A stretch of DNA of 64,000 bases, from the NCBI GenBank assembly GCA_018000995.1, contig JAGNIU010000001.1:1-64000 (forward strand), written 5' to 3'. This stretch comes from Bacteroidia bacterium. GTDB taxonomy: Bacteria > Bacteroidota > Bacteroidia > B-17B0 > Aurantibacillaceae. How positions within the stretch are numbered: the first letter of the stretch is position 1; every line of letters begins with the position of its first letter. Of the stretch, positions 53,063 to 62,910 are shown one piece after another. The position numbers were made by a program, and so were the translations under genes. The notes beneath the pieces are model-generated. The model was given only the letters and a program-made list of their open reading frames with translations. It did no database searches and had not been told where the DNA came from.

Positions 53063-54058
53063 CTAACCCCTGTTTTTATAGCATTTAGATGCGAATTTAA
53101 CACATTCGTCGATAGAAGTGTACTTATAATCTAAAAACAGCCCCAATTTCTTATTGGAAAAGGTGGTTTTTGAGCTTAGGGCTGAAATGGTTGAAGAGGT
53201 GAGTTTTTGCCCAACTGGCATCAAAAAACTGAACCATTTGCCAAGTGTTAAAAGCGCCATTCCGGCCTTAATTTTTGGGAGTGGTTTTCCTAATTCTGTA
53301 TGAATTGCGTCAAGAATATATTTAAAAGAATAATTATTCTCCACCAAAATAAAACGTTCACCAAATATTTTTTTGTTTACTAAGGCTACCATCGCACCGG
53401 CTACATCAATAGCGCCAACAAAACCGGTAACACCTTCAGTGTAAAATTTTACACCTTTTGCACTTAATGAAACTAACTGTCCGGTGCCCCTACCCCAGTT
53501 ACCAGGACCAACAATAACACCAGGATTTACAATTACAGTATTTAATCCCTCTTCCATTCCGCGCCAAACTTCCTGCTCCGCTAAATATTTACTCAGTGAA
53601 TAAGCGCTTTGTCCAGGCGCGGTTTTCCAAAAAACTTTTTCATCGATATCTGTTCTAATATCTTTGTTTTGTAAAGTAGCGATTGAACTCACAAAACAAA
53701 AAGCTTGAATTTTATTATAGATACAAGCGTTTACCAAATTAGCCGTTCCTTCTTTATTTGCTTTCAGTAGTTGATCTCTATCTTTATCACACAAAGAAAT
53801 TAGAGCCGCGCAATGATAAACAGTTGTTACATCTTTTAACAGTTCGTCAAAACCTAAAACGTCGGCCAAGTCTCCTTCGCGCCAAATAATTTTATTGTAT
53901 AGCTCTTTATATTCCGGAGTGTAATACGAAAAGATTTCTTCCACTTCCTTTATATTACTGGAAGGTCGTTTCATAGCAATTACCGACTGCCCTTGCTGAA
54001 GCAATGTAAGCAGCAAATGTGAGCCTACTAAACCGGTTGCGCCTGTTACTAAATTCAA
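53063..54058 (-). CDS. NAD-dependent epimerase/dehydratase (extended SDR)
   Basis: A 331-residue Rossmann protein. The N-terminal GATGLVGSHLL (residues 6-16) binds the dinucleotide, the active-site YSLSK lies at about 152-156, and VNPGVIVGPGNWGRGTG (about 176-192) is typical of the extended family. The C-terminal part has no diagnostic motif. Possible roles are sugar-nucleotide or dihydroflavonol-type reduction; the substrate is open. It lies 3 bp after the PAP2-like gene. Confidence 0.85.
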   Translation of the reverse strand: MNLVTGATGLVGSHLLLTLLQQGQSVIAMKRPSSNIKEVEEIFSYYTPEYKELYNKIIWREGDLADVLGFDELLKDVTTVYHCAALISLCDKDRDQLLKANKEGTANLVNACIYNKIQAFCFVSSIATLQNKDIRTDIDEKVFWKTAPGQSAYSLSKYLAEQEVWRGMEEGLNTVIVNPGVIVGPGNWGRGTGQLVSLSAKGVKFYTEGVTGFVGAIDVAGAMVALVNKKIFGERFILVENNYSFKYILDAIHTELGKPLPKIKAGMALLTLGKWFSFLMPVGQKLTSSTISALSSKTTFSNKKLGLFLDYKYTSIDECVKFASKCYKNRG

Positions 54059-54061
54059 AAT

Positions 54062-54694
54062 CTAATTAAAATTAAAAAATAAAAAGCTCAAGAACACAAC
54101 AATCTGTGTTAAGAGCCCTAGAAAAAAACCTGAATAAATTTGTTTTGGTTCGTGTGCCTTTAAATATAAACGAGAAGTGGCTATTACGCCTGCCAACAAA
54201 ACCAGAAAAGCAATTTGAGGAACAGCATTGTACTTTAAAACATACGATACAATAATTAAAGAACCCAACAATCCACCAATGCCCACCATGTGCGCGCTAA
54301 TTTTATATTTCAAATTTATGATTGCAGTTAGTAAAATCGCTAATCCTCCTCCAAAAATGAGCACTTTAATACTTGGCCAAACGCTTAAATCTAAAAACAA
54401 ATAAAACAAGCCAAAATAGAAACAAGATGTTAATACATATGGAAAGGTACGTTCACTTTGATTTTCTAAACGCAAAGAGCTTATTCTATTTAAGCGGTAA
54501 AGAATGTAAATATTGATAACAGGAAGAATAAATGAAAAAGAAAATATCATAGCGGAGATAATCCATTTCAAATTAGTTGGCGTGAGATAATAATAAATGG
54601 AGCCTTTTAAAAAAAAGAAAAATAACAAACTACCATAACTGCACATTAACAGCGGATGAAATAAGACAGAAATAATATTAGCGAAGGCTCTCAA
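54062..54694 (-). CDS. PAP2-like integral membrane protein, probably degenerate
   Basis: A 210-residue membrane protein with six predicted helices. Its pattern resembles PAP2 phosphatases. R-x6-R in RLENQSER is followed by TFP (motif C1 position), SAHMVG takes the C2 site, and SRLYLKAHEPKQ takes C3, where the usual Asp is Gln. The catalytic set is therefore incomplete and activity is doubtful. It abuts gpsA and the SDR gene. Confidence 0.7.
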   Translation of the reverse strand: MRAFANIISVLFHPLLMCSYGSLLFFFFLKGSIYYYLTPTNLKWIISAMIFSFSFILPVINIYILYRLNRISSLRLENQSERTFPYVLTSCFYFGLFYLFLDLSVWPSIKVLIFGGGLAILLTAIINLKYKISAHMVGIGGLLGSLIIVSYVLKYNAVPQIAFLVLLAGVIATSRLYLKAHEPKQIYSGFFLGLLTQIVVFLSFLFFNFN

Positions 54695-55693
54695 TTAAGA
54701 TAATTTTTCGGATAACAAACTCATTTCGCGACGAGGATCTTTATTATCGTAAATAATATTGTACACCGCATTGGTGATTGGCATGTCTACTTTATACTTT
54801 TTGTTGATTTCGTAAACACACTTTACAGCGTAATACCCTTCCGCAATCATATTCATTTCTAATTGCGCTTGCTTAACACCGTAACCTTTTCCAATCATCG
54901 CACCAAACATTCGGTTACGACTAAATTGAGAATATGCGGTTACTAATAAATCTCCCAAATAAGCTGAAGCTTTTATATCTCTATCAATTGGATGAACTGC
55001 ATCTACAAATCGTTTTATTTCTTGAATAGCGTTGCTAACCAATACTGCTAAGTAATTATCTCCGTAACCAAGGCTATGACAAATTCCTCCGGCAACAGCA
55101 ATTACATTTTTTAATACGGCTGAAAGTTCCGTTCCATAAATATCATCACTTGCTGTTGACTTTATATAACGACAATTAAAAGAAGAACAAAGTAATTCTG
55201 CATTACTTACTTTAGAACAAGCCAAAGTTAAATAAGACAACTTTTCCATTGCTACTTCTTCAGCGTGGCAAGGTCCTGTAATAACACCAATATTCTCAAA
55301 TGGAATTTCATAAACCGTATTCAAATATTCGCCCACAATCAAATTATATTCAGGAATGATTCCTTTAATAGCAGAAAACACTAATTTGTTTTTGAAATCA
55401 ATTTTATCCATTCCCTTTAAACTGGTATGTAAAAAGGCTGATGGAATTGACAAAATAACAATATCAGATTTTGAAATACATTCCTTAACATTGGTGAAAA
55501 AATTTATTTTCTTAATGTCAAAATCAACAGAGCTTAAATATTTCGGATTGTGGTGATTGGTTTTTATGTATTCAACGTCATCCGCATTACGAAAATACCA
55601 ATTGATGTTGTCGCAATTATTAGATAATATTTTTACAATAGCAGTCGCCCAGCTTCCACTTCCAATTACACCAATATTTTGTTTAGTACTCAT
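54695..55693 (-). CDS. gpsA: Glycerol-3-phosphate dehydrogenase (NAD(P)+)
   Basis: A 332-residue enzyme that makes sn-glycerol-3-phosphate for phospholipids. The Rossmann motif is GVIGSGSWATAI (residues 8-19), followed by FSAIKGI (about 105-111), the GPCHAEEV loop (about 141-148), and SAVLKNVIAVAGGI with the catalytic lysine (about 195). The C-terminal helical domain is complete. It is directly adjacent to the PAP2-like gene (one-base spacing) and 3 bp after the exonuclease gene. Confidence 0.95.
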   Translation of the reverse strand: MSTKQNIGVIGSGSWATAIVKILSNNCDNINWYFRNADDVEYIKTNHHNPKYLSSVDFDIKKINFFTNVKECISKSDIVILSIPSAFLHTSLKGMDKIDFKNKLVFSAIKGIIPEYNLIVGEYLNTVYEIPFENIGVITGPCHAEEVAMEKLSYLTLACSKVSNAELLCSSFNCRYIKSTASDDIYGTELSAVLKNVIAVAGGICHSLGYGDNYLAVLVSNAIQEIKRFVDAVHPIDRDIKASAYLGDLLVTAYSQFSRNRMFGAMIGKGYGVKQAQLEMNMIAEGYYAVKCVYEINKKYKVDMPITNAVYNIIYDNKDPRREMSLLSEKLS

Positions 55694-55696
55694 AAC

Positions 55697-56398
55697 TTAA
55701 GCGAAAACAATGTCCTTGTCTTCAGGCGATTTTTGTCCGGTATATTTAATATAAATTCTTGCTAAGGTAATAACATCCTTCATGCAATAGGTTTTAATTT
55801 TCTCGATATTCTTTTCTTCGTAATACACCTTTGCAACCTGACTTCCATCCATATCATCCTTAGGCGAAGGAATATTTAAAACATTAGCCAATAAATTTAG
55901 CGAGGTGAAGTTTTTAATATCACCGAAACGCCACATTTCCATAGTATCTAAATGTTTTACATCCCAAGGTTTTAAGCCTTGCAACTGGAAATTGCGAGGG
56001 AAGGCAACGCCGTTAATTATCATTCTACGACTCAAAAAAGGATAATCAAATTCCTTACCATTATGTGCGCACAAAAAATGATCTGCTTTGTTGAAATGTG
56101 TTTTTACCAATTCAGCAAACTCTTCTAATAATTTTTTTTCGTTATCGCCGGTAATTGCTTTTACTCTGAATTTATTTTGGTGATAATAGCCAAGTCCGAT
56201 ACAAATCACCTTAGAGAATTCAGCGTAAACGCCTGCTTTGTTATAAAGTTCTTTAGGTTTGTTATCAGGATTGTATGCCCATTTTTTATCCCATAATTCC
56301 TTTGTTACAGGATTTAAGTCGGCATATTTATAAGTAACAGGTGCTGTTTCAATATCCAGAAACAAAATGTTATCTAATTTGGGTTGTGCCATTTTCAT
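55697..56398 (-). CDS. DEDDy-type 3'-5' exonuclease
   Basis: A 233-residue RNase H-like exonuclease. The acidic motifs are LDIETAP (Exo I, about residues 14-20), HNGKEFDYPFL (Exo II, about 112-122) and YCMKD (Exo III, about 206-210, with the DEDDy Tyr). It resembles predicted PolB-like exonucleases that act alone in many Bacteroidota. Either Met1 or Met3 could be the start. It may trim DNA or RNA ends. Confidence 0.87.
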   Translation of the reverse strand: MKMAQPKLDNILFLDIETAPVTYKYADLNPVTKELWDKKWAYNPDNKPKELYNKAGVYAEFSKVICIGLGYYHQNKFRVKAITGDNEKKLLEEFAELVKTHFNKADHFLCAHNGKEFDYPFLSRRMIINGVAFPRNFQLQGLKPWDVKHLDTMEMWRFGDIKNFTSLNLLANVLNIPSPKDDMDGSQVAKVYYEEKNIEKIKTYCMKDVITLARIYIKYTGQKSPEDKDIVFA

Positions 56399-56430
56399 TA
56401 CTCTAATGTATTAGTTTTAATTAAATAAAA

Positions 56431-56460
56431 AAAGGGCCGTTCTTATGAAACAGCCCCGTT
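56431..56460 (-). terminator. Terminator after queA
   Basis: On the minus strand ACGGGGCTGTTTC-ATAA-GAACGGCCC is followed by TTTTTTTATT. The stem has one G-U pair and a bulge. It is 11 bp past the queA stop. Confidence 0.75.
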
Positions 56461-56470
56461 ATAACAAATC

Positions 56471-57520
56471 TTATATTATCAGCATCGCATCGCCGTACGA
56501 ATAGAAGCGGTACTTTTCTTTTATCGCTTCCTTGTATGCTTTCATTATTAAATCGTAACCACCAAATGCACTTACCATCATCAATAATGTTGATTCAGGC
56601 ATGTGGAAGTTAGTAATCATACAATTTGCAACGTTAAAATCAAATGGAGGGAAAATAAATTTATTCGTCCAGCCCACATAAGGATTTAATTGTCCTGTTG
56701 TAGAAACTGACGATTCAACAGCGCGCATTACAGTTGTACCTACAGCACAAACTCTTTTCTTTTTTGCTTTAGTTTCGTTAACTAATTTACAAGTATCAGC
56801 AGAAATTAAAACTTCTTCGCTTTCCATTTTGTGTTTAGTTAAATCTTCAACCTCAACAGTTCTGAACGTTCCTAAACCAACGTGTAAAGTAAGTGGCGCA
56901 AAATGCACGCCTTTAATTTCTAATTTCTTTAATAATTCTCTGCTAAAGTGTAAACCTGCTGTTGGAGCAGCGACTGCACCTTCGTTTTTTGCAAACACGG
57001 TTTGGTAACGGTCGATATCACTTTCTTCGGCTTTACGTTTAATGTATTTCGGTAATGGAGTTTCCCCTAAATCATATAACACTTTTCTGAATTCTTCATA
57101 CGAACCGTCGTATAAAAAACGTAATGTGCGTCCGCGTGAAGTAGTATTATCAATTACCTCAGCTACTAAACTATCGTTTTCGCCAAAATATAATTTATTA
57201 CCAATACGGATTTTACGGGCAGGATCAACTAATACATCCCACAAACGACTTTCTGCACTTAGTTCGCGTAACAAAAACACTTCAATTTTAGCACCTGTTT
57301 TTTCCTTGTTGCCATACATACGGGCAGGGAATACTTTGGTGTCGTTTAACATCATTACATCACCATCATCAAAATAATTTATAATGTCTTTAAATTTTTT
57401 GTGAAGGATTTTTCCTGTTGCGCGATCAACTACCATTAAACGGCTTTCGTCACGATTTTTTGCAGGATACTCTGCCAATAATTCTTTCGGCAGATTAAAT
57501 TTGAACATGGATAACTTCAT
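56471..57520 (-). CDS. queA: S-adenosylmethionine:tRNA ribosyltransferase-isomerase
   Basis: A 349-residue enzyme that adds the ribosyl part of SAM to preQ1 at tRNA position 34, making epoxyqueuosine. The start [29 protein letters not shown] is typical. [10 protein letters not shown] (about 183-192), [10 protein letters not shown] (about 209-218) and [17 protein letters not shown] (about 306-322) are the family signatures. Other queuosine genes are not in the window. Confidence 0.95.
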   Translation of the reverse strand: MKLSMFKFNLPKELLAEYPAKNRDESRLMVVDRATGKILHKKFKDIINYFDDGDVMMLNDTKVFPARMYGNKEKTGAKIEVFLLRELSAESRLWDVLVDPARKIRIGNKLYFGENDSLVAEVIDNTTSRGRTLRFLYDGSYEEFRKVLYDLGETPLPKYIKRKAEESDIDRYQTVFAKNEGAVAAPTAGLHFSRELLKKLEIKGVHFAPLTLHVGLGTFRTVEVEDLTKHKMESEEVLISADTCKLVNETKAKKKRVCAVGTTVMRAVESSVSTTGQLNPYVGWTNKFIFPPFDFNVANCMITNFHMPESTLLMMVSAFGGYDLIMKAYKEAIKEKYRFYSYGDAMLII

Positions 57521-57560
57521 AGGTCTACTTTATTTTAGTCGCAAGAAAAATGAAGTGGAT

Positions 57561-57716
57561 GTTTTCCGCGGAAGAGCGGAAACCGATTCATTAATCTTAC
57601 GGGATTAATTACTATTTAACAATTTATCTTAATGCTTCTGCATTAAGATAAATTTGAGATTAATTTTACTCCGTAAACTGCGCAAAATTAATCTCGAATC
57701 AAACGGATTATCCGTT
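57561..57716. repeat. Cluster of five hairpins between atpG and queA
   Basis: In order: GTTTTCCGC...GCGGAAAC (57561-57583), ATTAATC...GATTAAT (57590-57609), a 15-bp perfect stem AATTTATCTTAATGC-TTCT-GCATTAAGATAAATT (57621-57654), GAGATTAATTTT...AAAATTAATCTC (57656-57695), and AACGGATTATCCGTT (57702-57716), which overlaps the atpG stop. None has a T-tract, so a simple terminator is unlikely. Confidence 0.75.
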
Positions 57717-58592
57717 CAATGCCTCTGCCCCACCAACAATTTCTAATATATCATTAGTAATTGCTGCCTGACGCGCTTTGTTATAAGATATCTTTAAATT
57801 CTTTAATAATTCTTTCGCATTATCAGTTGCTTTATGCATTGCTGTCATACGAGCTCCGTGTTCAGAAGCTACTGAATCTAATAATGCTTTATAGAATTGT
57901 GTTTTAATAGAACGCGGAATTAAATCGTTTAAAATAAATTCTTTTCCGGGCTCATAAATATAATCTGCAGTTGTTGCCTTTTGATTTACATCTACAGCAG
58001 GCGGAACAATTGGCAATAACTGTTCAGTTTGTACAATTTGAACAGCTGCGTTTTTAAATTGATTGTAAACTATAACTACCTTATCGAATTGTTTATTCGC
58101 AAAGGTTTCCATTATCTTTTCAGCAACCGGAGCCGTTTTAGCAAAAGTTAAACCGTCAAATAATTCGTTAAGATTATGAGGCAAGTCCTGACCACTGATA
58201 ATATACTCAGTGCGTCTGAAAGCATCAGCAACCTTTTTTCCAACCGGTAATACTGTTACGTGATACCCTTTATACTCTTCGCGTATTAAATTCCATGTGC
58301 GTTTAACAACATTTGCGTTAAATGCACCTGCTAAACCACGATTAGAAGAAACAGTAATAATTAAAATATTTTTTCCGTCAGAATTACGCGAAAATGCATT
58401 CTCAGAACTATCCAAACTGCTGCTTACATTAGCTAAAACTTCTTTTAACTTTTCAGCGTAAGGACGCATTTGCGTTATTGCATCTTGTGCACGTTTCAAC
58501 TTTGCAGCACTCACCATTTTCATGGCGCTTGTAATCTGCATGGTTGAACCAACTGATGTTATTCTATTTCTTACTTCTTTTAAGTTTGCCAT
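57708..58592 (-). CDS. atpG: ATP synthase F1 subunit gamma
   Basis: A 294-residue rotor subunit. The N-terminal helix (LKEVRNRITSVGSTMQITSAMKMVSAAKLKRA, cut here to its pattern) and the C-terminal helix MTAMHKATDNAKELLKNLKISYNKARQAAITNDILEIVGGAEAL form the coiled coil typical of gamma. A middle Rossmann-like domain contains SSNRGLAGAFNANV. It is the last gene of the atp operon; the beta and epsilon genes lie elsewhere. Confidence 0.96.
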   Translation of the reverse strand: MANLKEVRNRITSVGSTMQITSAMKMVSAAKLKRAQDAITQMRPYAEKLKEVLANVSSSLDSSENAFSRNSDGKNILIITVSSNRGLAGAFNANVVKRTWNLIREEYKGYHVTVLPVGKKVADAFRRTEYIISGQDLPHNLNELFDGLTFAKTAPVAEKIMETFANKQFDKVVIVYNQFKNAAVQIVQTEQLLPIVPPAVDVNQKATTADYIYEPGKEFILNDLIPRSIKTQFYKALLDSVASEHGARMTAMHKATDNAKELLKNLKISYNKARQAAITNDILEIVGGAEALNG

Positions 58593-58614
58593 CTCTTTTT
58601 ATTGAGAATTCAAA

Positions 58615-60192
58615 TTATTTATATTTTGATACTAAATCCTTTGCAGCTGCTTCTAAAACGCCGGTGATAGCGTCTGTATATTGACCAGCTTTTAATTCAT
58701 CTAAAGTACTTTTGTGTTTACGCTCTAACATATCCAAGAATTCTTTTTCGAATTCGCGCACTTTGTTAACCGGAACATCACGTAATAAGTTTTTAGTTCC
58801 TAAATAAATAATTGCAATTTGTTGTTCAACGCGTAATGGAGAGAATTGTCCTTGCTTAAGGATTTCCACGTTGCGTGAACCTTTATCTAATACTGATTTT
58901 GTAGCGGCATCTAAATCCGAACCAAATTTCGCGAAAGCTTCTAACTCGCGGTATTGTGCCTGATCTAATTTTAAAGTACCTGCTACTTTTTTCATCGATT
59001 TAATTTGAGCATTACCACCCACACGTGATACCGAAATACCTACGTTAATTGCGGGACGAACACCTGCGTTAAATAAGTTACCTTCTAAGAATATCTGACC
59101 ATCAGTAATCGAAATTACGTTGGTTGGGATATAAGCAGAAACGTCACCCGCTTGTGTTTCAATAATTGGTAAAGCTGTTAATGAACCACCACCTTTAACT
59201 AACGGTCTGATAGACTCAGGCAAGTCGTTCATGCTTTGAGCAATTGTATCAGAGGCGTTAATTTTTGCAGCACGCTCTAATAACCTGCTGTGTAAGTAGA
59301 ATACGTCACCAGGATATGCTTCACGTCCCGGAGGGCGGCGTAATAACAAAGACACTTCGCGGTAAGCAACTGCTTGTTTTGATAAATCGTCAAATACAAT
59401 TAATGCAGGTCGACCGGTGTCGCGGAAAAATTCTCCAATTGCAGCACCAGCGAATGGAGCGTAGAATTGCATTGGCGCCGGATCAGAAGCATTAGCAGCA
59501 ACAATAACTGTATAAGGCATTGCACCTGCTTCGTCAAGCGTACGTAAAATATTTGCAACTGTCGAACCTTTTTGTCCAATAGCTACATAAATACAGAATA
59601 CAGGGTTACCTGCTTCATAAAATTCTTTTTGATTGATGATAGTGTCAATACAAACCGCAGTTTTTCCGGTTTGACGATCACCAATAACTAACTCACGCTG
59701 ACCACGACCAATTGGAATCATTGCATCAATCGCTTTGATACCTGTTTGAAGAGGCTCAGTTACCGGTTGACGATAAATAACACCAGGTGCTTTACGCTCT
59801 AATGGCATTTCGTAAGTTTTTCCTGTGATAGGGCCTTTGCCATCAATAGGAGTGCCTAATGTATCAACAACACGACCTAACATACCTTCACCTACATTTA
59901 AAGAGGCGATACGACCTGTACGCTTACAAGTTGAGCCTTCTTTAATATTATCACTTGAACCTAATAATACCGCACCAATATTATCTTCTTCAAGATTTAA
60001 TACGATTCCTTGTAAACCGGTTTCAAATTCAATTAACTCTCCTGATTCAACTTTTGATAAACCGTATACGCGAGCGATACCGTCACCAATTTGTAATACA
60101 GTTCCTACTTGTTCTAAATCAGTTTCGCTTTTGAAACCTGATAATTGTTGTCTTAAAATTGCAGATACTTCTGCTGGTTTTACTTCTGCCAT
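58615..60192 (-). CDS. atpA: ATP synthase F1 subunit alpha
   Basis: A 525-residue subunit with the P-loop [10 protein letters not shown] (about 171-180), [23 protein letters not shown] (about 96-118), [42 protein letters not shown] (about 268-309) and the C-terminal helical bundle. It binds non-catalytic nucleotide and pairs with beta. Operon order atpB-E-F-H-A-G is usual in Bacteroidota. Confidence 0.97.
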   Translation of the reverse strand: MAEVKPAEVSAILRQQLSGFKSETDLEQVGTVLQIGDGIARVYGLSKVESGELIEFETGLQGIVLNLEEDNIGAVLLGSSDNIKEGSTCKRTGRIASLNVGEGMLGRVVDTLGTPIDGKGPITGKTYEMPLERKAPGVIYRQPVTEPLQTGIKAIDAMIPIGRGQRELVIGDRQTGKTAVCIDTIINQKEFYEAGNPVFCIYVAIGQKGSTVANILRTLDEAGAMPYTVIVAANASDPAPMQFYAPFAGAAIGEFFRDTGRPALIVFDDLSKQAVAYREVSLLLRRPPGREAYPGDVFYLHSRLLERAAKINASDTIAQSMNDLPESIRPLVKGGGSLTALPIIETQAGDVSAYIPTNVISITDGQIFLEGNLFNAGVRPAINVGISVSRVGGNAQIKSMKKVAGTLKLDQAQYRELEAFAKFGSDLDAATKSVLDKGSRNVEILKQGQFSPLRVEQQIAIIYLGTKNLLRDVPVNKVREFEKEFLDMLERKHKSTLDELKAGQYTDAITGVLEAAAKDLVSKYK

Positions 60193-60210
60193 TTGCTTAA
60201 GTATTAATTT

Positions 60211-60762
60211 TTAATTTAAATCCGGAACGTAAAGATTAATCGAGAAATCCTTTCTCAAATCATTTAATTTACGCTTTATCGTTGTATCAACTTGCTTGTC
60301 ACCAACCGTTAAAATAAAACCACCGATTAGGGTTTTGTCTATTTTCTCGATTAATTGAACTTCGCCTGTTACATTCTTTTTTACTATCTCCACTATTTTC
60401 GCTTTTGTTGCAGCATCTAAAGAAACTGCTGTTGTAACAACTGCGGTAGTGATATTTTTAAATGTTTTATATTGCTCATCAAACGCATAAGCAATATCAT
60501 CTATATATCCTTCACGGCGTTTACGTGCAATTAAATCTAAAAAGGTTGATGTGGTTGCTGAAATTTTTCCGGCAAAAACTGAATGGAAAATAGCCATTTT
60601 CTTATCTGTTTTTACAACAGGACTTTCCAATAAAATAACAAACTCACGATTCTCCTTACACACTTGTTTAATTAAGCGCATATCATTAGCAACCTCTTCT
60701 AACTGTTTGGTTTCAACAGCAAGGTCGATAAGTGATTTAGCGTATCTTGAGGCAACAATCAT
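60211..60762 (-). CDS. atpH: ATP synthase F1 subunit delta
   Basis: A 183-residue OSCP/delta subunit that links F1 to the peripheral stalk. The N-terminal VASRYAKSLIDLAVE and the C-terminal IDKTLIGGFILTVGDKQVDTTIKRKLNDLRK are the family signatures. It is 1 bp after atpF. Confidence 0.95.
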   Translation of the reverse strand: MIVASRYAKSLIDLAVETKQLEEVANDMRLIKQVCKENREFVILLESPVVKTDKKMAIFHSVFAGKISATTSTFLDLIARKRREGYIDDIAYAFDEQYKTFKNITTAVVTTAVSLDAATKAKIVEIVKKNVTGEVQLIEKIDKTLIGGFILTVGDKQVDTTIKRKLNDLRKDFSINLYVPDLN

Positions 60763-60763
60763 T

Positions 60764-61279
60764 TTAGTTAAGGTTTACGTCTTTCATTAAATTGTTAACC
60801 AATGCTTTTTGTTTATCATCAGAAGATAATTCTGACTTTAAAATCTTTTCTGCAATTTCAATTGATAAAACAGCCACTTGATTTTTCAATTCAGTAATCG
60901 CGGCATTCTTTTCGTTAGTGATTTGTTCACGTGCTGAAGCTAAAATGCGATCTGATTCACTTTTCGCTTTTGATTTTGCTTCGTTAACAATAGAATCTTT
61001 TGTGTCGCGGGCTTCCTTTAACATAGCGTCGCGTTCTGCGCGGGCTTCTGCTAAAATCTTTTCGTTACCGGCCATTAACTTGGTCATTTCCTCTTTTGCG
61101 TTTTCAGCACTTGCCAATGCATTCGTAATACTTTCTTCACGTTCCTTAATTGAATTAAGGATTGGCTTCCAAGCGTATTTACTAAGCAAAAACACTAAAA
61201 GTAAAAACACAACGGTTGTCCATACAATAAGACCAATTCCCGGTGTTGTTAACGAACTTAATATTATTAAACTATTCAT
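60764..61279 (-). CDS. atpF: ATP synthase Fo subunit b
   Basis: About 171 residues from the ATG at 61279. The frame remains open upstream to 61336, but the residues there look like non-coding leader sequence (Thr/Lys-rich) and the shorter start gives the usual b-subunit N-terminus. One membrane helix (about 15-33, VWTTVVFLLLVFLLSKYAW) precedes a long helical, charged stalk region that binds delta. Confidence 0.94.
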   Translation of the reverse strand: MNSLIILSSLTTPGIGLIVWTTVVFLLLVFLLSKYAWKPILNSIKEREESITNALASAENAKEEMTKLMAGNEKILAEARAERDAMLKEARDTKDSIVNEAKSKAKSESDRILASAREQITNEKNAAITELKNQVAVLSIEIAEKILKSELSSDDKQKALVNNLMKDVNLN

Positions 61280-61357
61280 TTTTTTGTTTTTTGTTGTTTT
61301 ACCAATTTCAGTTTTTTCATAAAAGCCCCTTACCAACCGTAAGGGGCATTATGATTA

Positions 61358-61573
<216 letters not shown>

Positions 61574-61600
61574 TTATATATGGTTAAACAAAACTTCTAA

Positions 61601-62695
61601 TTAGTGTGCGTGTTCTTCTTCGCCATGCTCTTCTTCATGATGCTCAGCACAAGCTGAACCAATAAATAAAGCAGTAAGCAAAGTGAAAATGTAAGCCTGC
61701 AATAATGCAACCAGACATTCTAATACGTCGATAAATAAAGCAAAGCCTATAGCTACCGGAGAAACCCAAAGTGTTTTAAATACAAATATTAATCCAACTA
61801 AACTTATTACAATAATGTGACCAGCTGTAATATTGGCGAATAAACGAATCATTAAAGCAAAAGGCTTAGTGATAATTCCTACTATCTCTAAAGGCACTAA
61901 AATGATGTAAAGTAATTTTGGTGCAGGTGGCGCAAAAATGTGATGCCAGTATTGTTTGTTTGCGTTTACGTTTGTTAGGATTAAAGTAACTACAGATAAA
62001 ACTAAAGTAAAAGCAATATTCCCAGTTAAATTAGCTCCAATTGGAATTAAACCTAATACGTTGTTCAATAAAATCAAAAAGAAAACAGTTAATAAATACG
62101 GAACAAAGCGCTCAGGACGATTAGTAATATTACTTGCAGCAATATCATCGCGAACAAACACAATTAATGGTTCAAAAAACGATTGCTTGCCTTTTGGTGC
62201 AGATGTAACGCCAGTACTTTTATAAGCTTTGGCTATTGATGTGAACAAGAAAAATAAAATAGCTGATGACAAAATTAACTGGACAACGTTTTTGGTAATT
62301 GAAAGATCGGTGATGCTTTCTGTTGGATCCGACGAAATGATTTGCTCTTCTTCTAAACGGTAACCATTGTATTCGGCATGACCGTGCTCAAATTTACCTG
62401 ATGAAAATACTTGAATACCTTTTGTGCTTGAATATAAAATAACAGGTAACGGCATTGCAACTGCATCATGACCCTCACCCCAAAAATGCCAAGAATGAGA
62501 ATCTAAAATATGTTCAAAAGCAACTTTAGTAAGATCTACCTTGTCGTCTTCAGCAGGAGCTCCATGTGCTGAAGCATGCGTCGAAGAATGTGTTAAAGTA
62601 TCGTCTGCTGAATATTCAATCGGTTCCGATGCCGAAATTTTATTGAAAAAAAAGACAGAAATAACTACAACTAAAAATAAAGTTCTCTTACCCAT
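61601..62695 (-). CDS. atpB: ATP synthase Fo subunit a
   Basis: About 364 residues from the ATG at 62695; an in-frame ATG at 62707 would add four. It has a signal-like N-terminus, then a His/Ser/Thr-rich and acidic extracytoplasmic stretch (about 25-100) and the a-subunit core. The core has the essential arginine in PFALMIRLFANITAGHIIV (about 283-301). The tail (residues about 350-364) is made mostly of His and Glu. Length exceeds the usual 250-270 residues but is common in Bacteroidota. It opens the operon atpBEFHAG. Confidence 0.94.
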   Translation of the reverse strand: MGKRTLFLVVVISVFFFNKISASEPIEYSADDTLTHSSTHASAHGAPAEDDKVDLTKVAFEHILDSHSWHFWGEGHDAVAMPLPVILYSSTKGIQVFSSGKFEHGHAEYNGYRLEEEQIISSDPTESITDLSITKNVVQLILSSAILFFLFTSIAKAYKSTGVTSAPKGKQSFFEPLIVFVRDDIAASNITNRPERFVPYLLTVFFLILLNNVLGLIPIGANLTGNIAFTLVLSVVTLILTNVNANKQYWHHIFAPPAPKLLYIILVPLEIVGIITKPFALMIRLFANITAGHIIVISLVGLIFVFKTLWVSPVAIGFALFIDVLECLVALLQAYIFTLLTALFIGSACAEHHEEEHGEEEHAH

Positions 62696-62733
62696 GAAAT
62701 CTAACAATAAATGCGTTTTTTCTAATTTGGGTG

Positions 62734-62741
62734 CAAATGTA
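62734..62741 (-). promoter_or_regulatory. Probable -7 box for the atp operon
   Basis: On the minus strand this reads TACATTTG, a full TAnnTTTG match, 39 bp upstream of the ATG at 62695. The remaining intergenic sequence, to 62910, shows no other feature (no atpI or atpZ gene). Confidence 0.5.
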
Positions 62742-62910
62742 GGTATATTTTGATGTTTGTTATAATTTTTAGGTAGAAAATCATTTTTTTACGTTTTCAA
62801 TATAAAATATTGATTATAAGCGTCTTAATACAATTTTCTAAATCGATGTGGGGTTTGAGATAGTAACATTTTTTGCACAATGTTTTTGTCGGAAAAAAAG
62901 ACTGTTTTAA

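Noticed and set aside
57521-57707. preQ1 riboswitch before queA
   Set aside because: The hairpins do not match the short preQ1-I pattern with its A-rich tail, and the stems are too long. Kept only as a structural finding.
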